In this document: one piece after another, positions 37,174-45,244 of the stretch
Layout: every line of letters starts with the position of its first letter
Numbering within the stretch: the stretch's first letter is position 1
Source: Streptomyces sp. GKU 895
GTDB taxonomy: Bacteria; Actinomycetota; Actinomycetes; Streptomycetales; Streptomycetaceae
Direction: 5' to 3'
Assembly (NCBI GenBank): GCA_002027195.1
Contig: MWJO01000011.1
Location: forward strand, 1 to 64,000
DNA: 64,000 bases
The notes under the pieces: generated by a model
The model's database searches: none
The model's input: only the letters and a program-made list of their open reading frames with translations
What the model was told of the DNA's origin: nothing
Translations under genes and position numbers: made by a program

Positions 37174-37219
37174 GGCCGGTTCGGCACTCCGCGCACCGGT
37201 GTGGACGCCCCACGCCCTG

Positions 37220-37519
37220 TCACCGCTCGTCCGGGTAGTCCCACTTCAGGTCGATGCGGGCCTTCGGCGCGACGGCGCCGATCGCCGTGGTGACGTCGGA
37301 CTCGAACTGCTCGGACCATCTTCCGAACCCGGTGATGATGATCGGCCCGTGCTCACTGCTCGTCAAAACCTTGGGCGGGTCATGGAAAACACCCACATAC
37401 ATCCACGACTCGATCCCGTGCTCCTTGAAGAGTTCTTCCACTGTCGCCCCCACCGTGTCGGCTTCCTCGGCGGAGGCAAGGTTCTCGATGTCGAGGTAGA
37501 GATGGATGTTCACAGACAT
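37220..37519 (-). CDS. Hypothetical protein, probably leaderless
   Basis: A 99-aa acidic soluble protein beginning MSVNIHLYLDIENLASAEEA, with alternating strands and helices (ferredoxin-like guess) and a final RIDLKWDYPDER. No family was recognised. Two ATGs occur (37525, 37519). The second is chosen because TAGGGT ends exactly 6 nt before it, the spacing of other leaderless starts here; the first would abut the -10. Confidence 0.65.
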   Translation of the reverse strand: MSVNIHLYLDIENLASAEEADTVGATVEELFKEHGIESWMYVGVFHDPPKVLTSSEHGPIIITGFGRWSEQFESDVTTAIGAVAPKARIDLKWDYPDER

Positions 37520-37525
37520 GCGCAT

Positions 37526-37531
37526 ACCCTA
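37526..37531 (-). promoter_or_regulatory. Candidate -10 element, leaderless gene
   Basis: TAGGGT on the minus strand, 6 nt upstream of ATG37519. Confidence 0.4.
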
Positions 37532-38374
37532 TCGGCGGCCCGACAGCGGCTCGTCGAGCCCCGGGGGTAAAGATCCACGAGGCCGCCGACAGTCACCTAG
37601 AGCGGCGAGGCGGGCTGGCCCGGTGAGCCGACCCACGTCCGTCACCCCAGCCGGCCCCTGACGGGCAACCCGTTCAACCCCAGGGTCGGCACAGCGCGAG
37701 AGCACGCGCCGTTGCCTGTCTTCCATCCCTCTGGACCACATGTCTCACTGTGTGTGATGTCCCAAGCGGACCCCAGCACAGGACCGACGCCGACGGCAGG
37801 CGCAGCAGAGTGGGAGCGCCCTGGTCGACGCCGCGATGGATCTGAGCCTGGAACACGGGCTGACGGTCGAGGCGATCGCCGCACGGGGACCCGGATGCGT
37901 TCGTAGGCGGAGAGCTGGGCGGCCTCGGTGTCCCGGGGCAGCAGCTGCCCCCTGTGCGGGCGCAGTTGTAGGTGCGACACCCAGGAGGAGTCGACCCTCG
38001 TCATCGCCGAATGACTCGACGCAGACGCCGTGCGGGAAATCCGCCCGGCCGTCGTCGTAGACGCCGCCGGGGTCCGAACCGTCGCGCCGCGCTCCCGACC
38101 GTTTGCCCAGCAGAGTGGGAGCGCCAACAGTGACAACGAGCCCACTTCACCCTCTCCCCCGTCGTCCTGTGGCCCGGATGGCAGGACGATTGGGCCCGAC
38201 CTCCCGTACCGATGTGCCGTGGCTGCGGGTGCGCTACGCATGCTGAGACCTACGGCCGCCCTCGCCCTGCGGGGGCAAGGATCCTTCGCTGTCTCAAGGA
38301 CCCCTGCCCCACAAGGCCCGGCCCTGCAGGCCACGCCGCCTCAGCGCGAGGGCGCCGACCGGTGAACGGTACGG
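37532..38374. other. Gene-poor region with a TetR-like fragment and an 18-bp direct repeat
   Basis: 843 bp with no intact gene. The plus strand at about 37817-37880 reads ALVDAAMDLSLEHGLTVEAI, a typical start of a TetR regulator helix-turn-helix, but it runs out within a few residues. CAGCAGAGTGGGAGCGCC occurs exactly twice, at 37803-37820 and 38108-38125; its TGGGAGCGC part equals the left side of the CebR-type box known from Streptomyces. Confidence 0.5.
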
Positions 38375-38530
38375 TCACCAATAGTGGCGTCGACCGGCGA
38401 CCGCGTGCCCCATGGAACCCATGACCCAGAAGGCGGCGCCGACCACGGCGAGGATGATCCCGAGGGTCCACAGGATCGATATGCCGGTGAGGAAACCGAC
38501 GATGAGAAGAATGATGCCGAGCGCGATCAT
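38375..38530 (-). CDS. DUF6131-like very small membrane protein
   Basis: A 51-aa hydrophobic protein starting MIALGIILLIVGFLTGIS and ending GHAVAGRRHYW, with two short helices separated by a turn. This matches the small DUF6131-type proteins of actinomycetes from memory. ATG38530 follows CAGGAGG, a near-perfect ribosome site at correct spacing. Function unknown; relatives often carry the same RRHYW-like ending. Confidence 0.75.
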   Translation of the reverse strand: MIALGIILLIVGFLTGISILWTLGIILAVVGAAFWVMGSMGHAVAGRRHYW

Positions 38531-38632
38531 GATCTACCTCCTGATGTGACCTGACGTAGCTTCCGAATGCCCCGAAGGAGCCTGATCACGCCACCTGGCT
38601 GAACCCGCCGCGCGGAACTTGGCTGTCGAGGG

Positions 38633-38792
38633 CGGAATGGTTCGGCCGCACTAGGTGAACGGTCCTGGTGAGGGTGCTGCCGTTGACTCCGACCAGCGGG
38701 GCACGTGTGCCGCGGGTGCCGAGTTTGCGCAGGTAGAGCACGGTGGCCAGGACTCTGTCGGGGGCGGTCGGCCTGTCCTTGCGGAGTCGCGA
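38633..38792 (-). pseudogene. Transposase helix-turn-helix fragment
   Basis: The reading DRVLATVLYLRKLGTRG and LVGVNGSTLTRTVHLVRP resembles the N-terminal helix-turn-helix of IS5-group (HARBI1-like) transposases. It is fused in frame to the tail of an ISAzo13-type relic, showing one element landed in another. No catalytic part remains. Confidence 0.55.
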
Positions 38793-38795
38793 GGT

Positions 38796-39215
38796 CGGGG
38801 GTGGAGGGCGTAGTGCCCGGTCGTCGTGGAAACCGTGCCGGTGCATGGGCAGGGCGTCGATGCCGCTGTCGGTGATCTTGATGCCGGTGGTGTAGGTGCC
38901 CGGGTCGAGTCCGGCGTGGGCCGTTGGCCCGGTGCGGGTGGTGGTTGCCGCGACGCTGTTCACGATGACGTCGTGGCTGGTCAGCGGGCGGCCACGGCAG
39001 TTCATGGACAAGGTGGGAGAGCAGCCGGCGCTGGATCTTGTGCCCTTCGTGGTGCCCGGCGGCAGGTGGCAGACCGTGATGTGCAGGCCTTCCACGGTGA
39101 GCGGCAGACGGGCGGCCGGGTAGCCGCGCCAACCTCGGGCCCCTCACCACCGGTGATCGGTGTCGCCACTGGCCCAGCCGGTATTCGCGGCGACGTCGTA
39201 GGTCTCGTACGGACA
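38796..39215 (-). pseudogene. ISAzo13-type transposase C-terminal relic
   Basis: Segments match the ISAzo13 transposase C-terminus from memory: ETYDVAANTGWASGDTDHRW, LHITVCHLPPGTTK, MNCRGRPLTSHDVIVNSVAA and GLDPGTYTTGIKITDSG. The segments lie in at least two frames and the central part (the Asp-containing core) is deleted, so the element is dead. Confidence 0.6.
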
Positions 39216-39488
39216 CCTGCGGACCGTCGCCTCGCTGCCCTGGCCCGCCCGCGCGGCTGCCGGGATACCGCCATGCCACAGGAGCCGAGCCTCGGCCCCC
39301 ATCACCCACCGCCGCTGCCTGTCGTCCGGATGCGGGAACAACACCCGGGATCTCACGGCGAGTTGACTGCACACCTCGTCGGAGCCGCTCGTATCACAAC
39401 AACGAGTGGCGTCATGAGAAGCGACCCGTTGATCCTCTGCGAGCCCTTAGGCTCTTCACCCATCCGAACCCACGAGGAGCGCTTGGCC

Positions 39489-40607
39489 GTGAACGTCGAG
39501 ATTGCCCCGCACGTCCGCGAGACCGCTTCCCAGCTCGGGGGCGGCGTGCCCTATGCGCTGAAGGTGCTGGCCGGTCGGTTGGCGGATGAACCGGATCTGG
39601 GTGAGCCGTCGAGTCTGCCCGGCATCCTCCACGTGCAGATCGACGGTGATCTCTTCGAGGACTGTCCTGCCCTGGCCGTCGGCTACATCCGTGAGCCCGA
39701 CAGGATCGAGATCCGATTCGTGACCCCGGCCTCCTTCGCTCAGCCCGCGACAGACGTCCCCGATGAACCTGAACGGCAGGGGCGGGAGCAGGGTGTTGAT
39801 CCCGGTGCCGAGGCAGTCACCGTCCGGGAGGTGGCGGACGCCTGGCGGCGCATCATCGGTTGGCTCCAGGCTCACGCTCCCGCCTCTCTGGCGGCTCTTC
39901 GGGGCGGCGCGAGTTCCGCTGCCGTGGCCGCTGTGGAAGATGATCTCGGAGTGCGGATCCCCGTGGAATTGCGCGCCCTGTGGCTCTTGACCGCGGGCGA
40001 TGACGGCGCTCAGGGCTGGGGGTGCCTGCCGGGCAACCAAGCTCTGATGACCTTGGATGCCGCGCGGGCCCTTTACCGGAGGAAGCGGGACGCTCAGGTC
40101 GCGCAGGACGCCCGCGACTCCGGTCGCCCGGAAGAGGAACGGATCACGGCGTGGGAGGCCACTTGGATTCCGGTGGTCGCCGTGGGTCCGTCCGACGACT
40201 CCTCAGGCCTGTACCTGGACGCTGCGACCGGCTACCTGGGCCGCTGGTCCCGCTACAACGAAGCCCCTGGTGAGGAGCGGGACACGTTGGTCACCTATCT
40301 GGAGGAGATGGCCGACATGCTGGAATCCCCGGCGCTGGCCGTCCGGGACAGGCCCGGGCTGATCGGGGGGACATTGGTGTGGCTGAGCGGTGTCGACCTG
40401 CGCAGGAAACCCGGTGGCGGTCGCTGGCGGATTGCTGACGCCGTCCGCACTTGGGACAGGACGGCCCGTCCGCACCTGGGACAGGACGGCCTGTTCGCAC
40501 ACCCCGAGGTGCTGCGGGCCGGGCTCGGCGGCCCGCAGCGACCTCGGGTCGGTGTTCTCGTCGGTGGCCGTACAGCTCAGCGGTCGCCTGTCACGGGAAC
40601 TGGGTGA
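39489..40607 (+). CDS. SMI1/KNR4-domain protein
   Basis: A 372-aa cytoplasmic protein. An N-terminal domain (about 1-95, VNVEIAPHVRETASQL) is followed by an SMI1/KNR4 domain (about 110-285) with VREVADAWRRIIGWLQ, AAVAAVEDDLGVRIPVELR and ALWLLTAGDDGAQGWG. SMI1/KNR4 proteins often act as immunity proteins against polymorphic toxins; no toxin gene is adjacent. GTG39489 follows GAGGAG. The last 55 residues lie over a 25-bp tandem duplication, so the original C-terminus was probably different. It overlaps the convergent discoidin gene by 17 bp. Confidence 0.78.
   Translation: MNVEIAPHVRETASQLGGGVPYALKVLAGRLADEPDLGEPSSLPGILHVQIDGDLFEDCPALAVGYIREPDRIEIRFVTPASFAQPATDVPDEPERQGREQGVDPGAEAVTVREVADAWRRIIGWLQAHAPASLAALRGGASSAAVAAVEDDLGVRIPVELRALWLLTAGDDGAQGWGCLPGNQALMTLDAARALYRRKRDAQVAQDARDSGRPEEERITAWEATWIPVVAVGPSDDSSGLYLDAATGYLGRWSRYNEAPGEERDTLVTYLEEMADMLESPALAVRDRPGLIGGTLVWLSGVDLRRKPGGGRWRIADAVRTWDRTARPHLGQDGLFAHPEVLRAGLGGPQRPRVGVLVGGRTAQRSPVTGTG
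40441..40490 (+). repeat. 25-bp tandem duplication inside the SMI1/KNR4 gene
   Basis: Two copies of a 25-bp unit (40441-40465 and 40466-40490) differ at one base. Because 25 is not a multiple of 3, the duplication shifts the downstream frame. Confidence 0.85.
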
Positions 40608-43140
40608 TCTTGGAGGGGATGGTGTCGGTGCCGGAGGTGGGGGCGCCCGTGTCGTTGACGACGTGGGCGTACTGGCCCTTGCCACCCAGGGAGATCACCT
40701 GGATGCTGTGCAGCTTGATGCCGGACTTGACCGGCACCTGGAACCCGTGGCGCTGCACGATGGAGGGGTCCGAGGTGTAGTTGCAGTAGCTGCCCAGACC
40801 CCAGGCCTCATGGACGTTGACCGCGTCGGCGACCTTGTAGGCGGCGTAGCCGACGATGCCGTCGTGGGTGATGGCGGCGGCGTTCGGGGCGTCGTAGGCC
40901 TTCTCGTTCTGGAAGAAGATCGTGCGCCCGCGTTCGCCGTTCCACAGCACGTCGTATTTGTTGAAGTGCTCGACGAACAGGCCGGTGGTCAGGACGTCGT
41001 CGCCGTTCACGACCAGACCGTAGTCGGCACGGTTGGTCTCCCAACCGACGCCCTCCCCGTGGTCGGCGCGCCAGATCCATGTGTGGTCGACGACGACGTC
41101 ATCGCTGTTGATCACGACGGAGTTGGTTGCGAGGCCCGGGCCCGCGCCGCCGATGCGGATGAACACGTCCTGCATGGTGGTCGGGTTCGCGGAGTGGTCC
41201 GCCGCCGCTCCGGCGGGGCCGATCCGCAGCAGGGTGTCGGAGCGGGTCGCGCCGGCGTCGATGAGGAATCCGGCGAGCCGGACCCCGTCGACGTCCGCCA
41301 CGTGCATGGCGTCGATGCCGCCGTCAGGTACCAGCGTGGCCAGGCCCAGGCCGAGGACCACCGTGTTGGACCGGGTGACGTCGATGGTCTGGTCGAGGTG
41401 GTAGACACCGGGGGTGAACAGCAGGTTCAGCCCCTGGGCCAGCGCCTGGTTGATGGTGGCGGCCGTCGCACCCGGCTTGACCACGTAGAACTGGTCCAGC
41501 GGGAGCGAGGTTCCGGCGTTGGCGGGCCAGGACACGCCGCGGGCGTTGGTGCGCTTGGCGGGCACGAAGACCTTGTAGGTGGTGCCGTCGAGGTAGAGGA
41601 ACGGCTTCTCGCGGGATATCGGAGTGGTGTCCAGCGTGGTGTACGGGCCGGTGTCGAAGTTGGTCGCGGGAGCGCCCTGGACCCCGGTGAAGGTCATGTT
41701 CCACACGCCGTTGGTCCAGCCGCCGACCGAGCTGTCACGGGTGTACCACTGCTGCTGCGAGTACGGTCCCACGGTGCCGTCGATCTTGGAGTCGGCGATG
41801 TAACCACCGGAGGCCCAACCGTAGCCGTTGGGGGCGAGGTTGAGGCCGCCCTTGACGTGGATGCGGCGGAACGGGGCGGCCTGGGCGACGGCCCAGCGGT
41901 CGGTGCCGTTGGACGGGGTGATGGCGAGGTTCTCCGCCGAGCGCCAGAAGTTCTGCGTCGCGTTGCCGTTGAACCAGCCCGCGTCGACGGTGATGTCGCC
42001 GTTGATCTGGGTGTCGTCGGGGTTCAGTCCGAGCCCTGAGATCGATGTGTAGAAGCCGAGTTGGGCGTTGATGCCGTTGTACGTGCCCGGCTTGAGGAGG
42101 AACTGGTAGCGGCCGGAGCCGAACTGGGCGGACTCCTGCTGGGCGAAGACCTGGTCGAACTTCTGCTGCAGATTGGGCGTCGAGGGGTCCACGACGATCA
42201 CGTTCGGGCCGAGATCTCCGCCGCCCTGAATCGGGCCGCCGGTACCGCCGGACGTGGTGTGGACGGCGAACTCCCACAGCGAGTAGCCCCAGGAGGTGGC
42301 GCGGGCCGTACCGAGAACGCGGACGTAGCGCCCCGTGCCGCTCACGTCGTAGGAGGCACGGCCCCCCGTCGCGCCGGTGACCGTCTTGAGGTTGCTCCAG
42401 TTCTGGCCGTCGGCGGAAGCCTGGAGCTGGAAGTCCTTGCCGTACGCGGCTTCCCAGTTGAGGTCGATCTTGCAGATGTCCTGGGAGGAGCCGAGGTCGA
42501 CGCGCAGCCACTGCGGGTCGGCCGCCTGGCTGGACCAGCGGGTGGAGTCGTCGCCGTCGAATGCCGCGGATGCCGGGGTGCCGGCGTTCTCCGTGGAGGA
42601 CGCCGAAGCGGTCTTGCCTTGCGCCGAGTTGGCGGTTGAGCAGGCGGCGGGCTGGGTGGTGCCAGGCGTCCCGAACACCTGGAACTCCCAGAGCGAGTAT
42701 CCCCAGGGGGTGGCTCTGTGGATGCCCTGCATACGGACGTAGCGGCCCTGGCCCGAGACCGTGAGGGTGTCGGTGCCGCCGTCCCCGCCGGTGACGGTCC
42801 GAAGATCGCTCCAGGAACCGCCGTCCGGCGAGACCTGGATCTTGTAGTCCGTGGCGTAAGCGGCTTCCCAGTTCAGGACCACCTGGCTGATCGAGGCCGT
42901 GGCCCCCAGGTCGACCTGCAGCCACTGGTCGTCGGTCGCGGCCGAGGACCAGCGGGTGCCGGTGTCGCCGTCGACCGCGGCGGCGGCGGGGGTTGCCGCG
43001 TTCTCCGTCGAGGACGATGCGGCTGTCCTGCCCTGGGACAGGTTGGCGTCAGCCGCGAGGGCCGGAGGTGGTGCGACGACAGGAAGAGCGATCAGCGCCA
43101 CCGTACTGGCGAGCGCGATACCGAGAGATCTGAGGCCCAT
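40591..43140 (-). CDS. Secreted protein with two discoidin (F5/8C) domains and a beta-helix
   Basis: An 849-aa exported protein. A signal peptide (MGLRSLGIALASTVALIALP, cleavage after ALA) is followed by two F5/8 type C carbohydrate-binding domains (about 32-165 and 175-310; repeated WGYSLWEFQVFGT and DQWLQVDLGATASISQV). The rest (about 325-849) is a right-handed parallel beta-helix resembling glycoside hydrolase/pectate lyase-superfamily enzymes (GPNVIVVDPSTPNLQQ, DVVVDHTWIWRADHGEG). It likely binds and processes a plant or fungal polysaccharide. ATG43140 follows AGGGGAA. A palindrome at 43235 may control it. Confidence 0.85.
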   Translation of the reverse strand: MGLRSLGIALASTVALIALPVVAPPPALAADANLSQGRTAASSSTENAATPAAAAVDGDTGTRWSSAATDDQWLQVDLGATASISQVVLNWEAAYATDYKIQVSPDGGSWSDLRTVTGGDGGTDTLTVSGQGRYVRMQGIHRATPWGYSLWEFQVFGTPGTTQPAACSTANSAQGKTASASSTENAGTPASAAFDGDDSTRWSSQAADPQWLRVDLGSSQDICKIDLNWEAAYGKDFQLQASADGQNWSNLKTVTGATGGRASYDVSGTGRYVRVLGTARATSWGYSLWEFAVHTTSGGTGGPIQGGGDLGPNVIVVDPSTPNLQQKFDQVFAQQESAQFGSGRYQFLLKPGTYNGINAQLGFYTSISGLGLNPDDTQINGDITVDAGWFNGNATQNFWRSAENLAITPSNGTDRWAVAQAAPFRRIHVKGGLNLAPNGYGWASGGYIADSKIDGTVGPYSQQQWYTRDSSVGGWTNGVWNMTFTGVQGAPATNFDTGPYTTLDTTPISREKPFLYLDGTTYKVFVPAKRTNARGVSWPANAGTSLPLDQFYVVKPGATAATINQALAQGLNLLFTPGVYHLDQTIDVTRSNTVVLGLGLATLVPDGGIDAMHVADVDGVRLAGFLIDAGATRSDTLLRIGPAGAAADHSANPTTMQDVFIRIGGAGPGLATNSVVINSDDVVVDHTWIWRADHGEGVGWETNRADYGLVVNGDDVLTTGLFVEHFNKYDVLWNGERGRTIFFQNEKAYDAPNAAAITHDGIVGYAAYKVADAVNVHEAWGLGSYCNYTSDPSIVQRHGFQVPVKSGIKLHSIQVISLGGKGQYAHVVNDTGAPTSGTDTIPSKITQFP

Positions 43141-43234
43141 GCCATGTTCCCCTGGGGGTGGATGAAGGAATGAAGGATGGTCACGAAAGGCCGTGCTGCA
43201 TGCGGGTGCGGGGTGCGGCGCGCAAACGGTGATA

Positions 43235-43253
43235 GGTGCAACCAAGTTGCGCC
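43235..43253. promoter_or_regulatory. Operator-like palindrome upstream of the discoidin gene
   Basis: GGTGCAAC, CAA, GTTGCGCC: 8-bp arms matching at 7 positions, about 95 bp upstream of ATG43140. Sugar-responsive LacI/ROK-type repressors use such sites in Streptomyces. Confidence 0.4.
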
Positions 43254-43678
43254 ATGACTTAGTTCACATCTTGATTTAAATGGTGACCTCATCGCTTGGG
43301 CAAGCCCTGCGACATCAGAATCCGTGCAACCTGTGCAGAGCCCAGGCGGCTTGACCCGCTGTCAGCCTTCAGGGGTTGATGCCGGCAAGCGCCACCGCTG
43401 CTTGCCGACGCAGCGCACCGACGACAACCGACGACAGCGGCGACCAAAGGCAGCGGTCGAGACCCAACACCCTTTGCCCGAGGGCTAATTGACCCTCGAC
43501 TGAGTGTGCTCCACGTCACCCTGCGACCAGAGGAGAAGTGCTCCCTGCCACGCTGTCGACCTGGCATGCTCATGCGTACTTACTGACAGGTAATAACCGC
43601 TGCGCACCCGCTCCCCCGCATGTCGCCATGGCGCCTGCGCCTGCCACACCCCCCACCACCGCTCCCGAGGACTCACGC
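43254..43678. other. Divergent intergenic region
   Basis: 425 bp without a gene. The 43257-43285 segment, with GATTTAAATGG, is strikingly AT-rich and could be the promoter for the discoidin gene. GGTAATAACC near 43590 is a possible -10 region for the lipoprotein gene. Confidence 0.4.
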
Positions 43679-45166
43679 GTGCACAAGCTCAGAACGCATG
43701 CCCTGGTTTCAGCCCTGTCGACGGTCACCGTCGCGGCTCTCCTGGCCACCGGCTGCTCCGCCCACTCCCCCGCCGGCACCGGCGAGGCAGCCGCCTCGAC
43801 GGCCGAAGCCGCCAAGCCCGCCACCGACGACGAGCGACTCGCGGTCGTCTCCGCCCCGACCGGTGACGTCGCCACCCCGACCGCCGTGGCCGCCGCCAGC
43901 ACGCCCGACCAGGCCCGGGCCCGGAAATCCGCGCTCAAGGTCGCGTCGTACGACAGGAAGAGCGGCCGTGCGGTCATAGCGGCACCGCCCTCCGGCTCGG
44001 GCACGGCACCGTCGCCCACCCCGTCGACAACGACCGCTTCCTCACCCACCGCCTCCGGCACTGCCCAGGACACAGGCTCGGACGGGGCGAATTCCAACGC
44101 CGCCGTGGCGGTCGGCGACGTCATAGCCAGCGCCCCCGCCCCCGGCGCCCCCGACGGCGTACTGGCCAAGGTGACCGAGATCGTCGACACCGCGGCGGAC
44201 GGCAGTGCGACCGTGCAGACGCAACCGGCCAAGCTCAACTCCGTCCTGGGCCGGAGCAAGGCGGACGGTGCGGTCCCTGTCGACCCGTCCGCCTTGGAGG
44301 TCGACCCGCTCGTCGAGGGTGTGAAGGTCTCCTGGGCGAAGACCGGGGATCTCACCTTCGGACCCGAGGGCGCGAAGCTCCCGCTGGGCAGCCTGCGCAT
44401 CGACGTCGCAACCGCGGTGAAGACCGCCGCAGGTGCCCCCGCCTCGGCTTCCGCCGCGCTCAAGGGCTTTGTCCAACTGGCCCCCGAGGTCGCCTTCTCC
44501 TACGACGGGTCCCGCGCCGCCGCGAGTTCTTCGCCCAGCGGCGCGTTCCTGGGTCTGACCGGCAAGTGGACCTCCCAGTGGCAGATGAAGGGCCGCGCAG
44601 CCGGCACGACACACGGCAAGCCGATCCGCATCCCCTTCGCCCAACTGCACGCCGACCCCGTCATCCAGGTCGGCCCCGTCCCGATCGTCGTCAACCTCGA
44701 TCTCGTCTGCTACTTCCGGGTGGACGCCGACGGCCGCGTCACGGTCGACGCCGAACAGCGCCTCAAGGGAGACTTCCGGGTGGGCGGCAACTTCACCTGG
44801 GCCAAGGGCTGGCGCGGTGTCAGCGAATCGCACATGACCGGTGAGCCCCTCAAGACGACGGTCACCGCCCTCGGTGACGCCAAGGCCGCCATGGGCGCCG
44901 AGGCGACCGTGGGCCTGTACGGCACGGTGGGCGTCACCGCAGACCTCGCACCCTATCTCCGCGCCGAATCCCACGCGGCAGCCGAGGGCTCGGCGGGCGG
45001 CGCCGGCTCCGTCTCCGGCTCCTGGGCTCTGTACGGCGGAGTCGACCTGAGCGGCACGCTGAATCTGCAGCTCTCCATCTTCGGCACGCCCGTCTTCCAG
45101 ACACGGATCCCTCTGGGCGCCGTGCACGAGGAGTGGCTGCTGACGAAGGGCGAAGTGAGGACGTAG
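43679..45166 (+). CDS. Large secreted lipoprotein of unknown function
   Basis: A 495-aa lipoprotein. The signal VHKLRTHALVSALSTVTVAA ends in the lipobox LATGC. A Ser/Thr/Pro linker (about 95-125) leads to a beta-rich globular domain with repeated VGxVP and DLxxY patterns (VIQVGPVPIVVNLDLVCYFR, GTLNLQLSIFGTPVFQTRIP). No family was recognised. GTG43679 is chosen because the signal peptide begins there. Converges on the second PP2C phosphatase gene across a hairpin. Confidence 0.75.
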   Translation: MHKLRTHALVSALSTVTVAALLATGCSAHSPAGTGEAAASTAEAAKPATDDERLAVVSAPTGDVATPTAVAAASTPDQARARKSALKVASYDRKSGRAVIAAPPSGSGTAPSPTPSTTTASSPTASGTAQDTGSDGANSNAAVAVGDVIASAPAPGAPDGVLAKVTEIVDTAADGSATVQTQPAKLNSVLGRSKADGAVPVDPSALEVDPLVEGVKVSWAKTGDLTFGPEGAKLPLGSLRIDVATAVKTAAGAPASASAALKGFVQLAPEVAFSYDGSRAAASSSPSGAFLGLTGKWTSQWQMKGRAAGTTHGKPIRIPFAQLHADPVIQVGPVPIVVNLDLVCYFRVDADGRVTVDAEQRLKGDFRVGGNFTWAKGWRGVSESHMTGEPLKTTVTALGDAKAAMGAEATVGLYGTVGVTADLAPYLRAESHAAAEGSAGGAGSVSGSWALYGGVDLSGTLNLQLSIFGTPVFQTRIPLGAVHEEWLLTKGEVRT

Positions 45167-45195
45167 GAGCCCTGGCGCGGCCGGACGAGCCGGGC

Positions 45196-45212
45196 GGCCT
45201 GTTCAACAGGCC
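45196..45212. terminator. Bidirectional hairpin between convergent genes
   Basis: A perfect 6-bp stem (GGCCTG and CAGGCC) with a TTCAA loop, between the lipoprotein stop (45166) and the phosphatase stop (45245). Confidence 0.5.
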
Positions 45213-45244
45213 ATGCAGAAGCGCGCCTGATGATGTGCGGGAGA

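Noticed and set aside
39415..39488. Upstream start (ATG39415) for the SMI1/KNR4 protein
   Set aside because: GTG39489 has a GAGGAG site at good spacing and the N-terminal extension looks non-coding.
40390..42039. Plus-strand open frame of 549 codons
   Set aside because: Complement of the discoidin/beta-helix gene.
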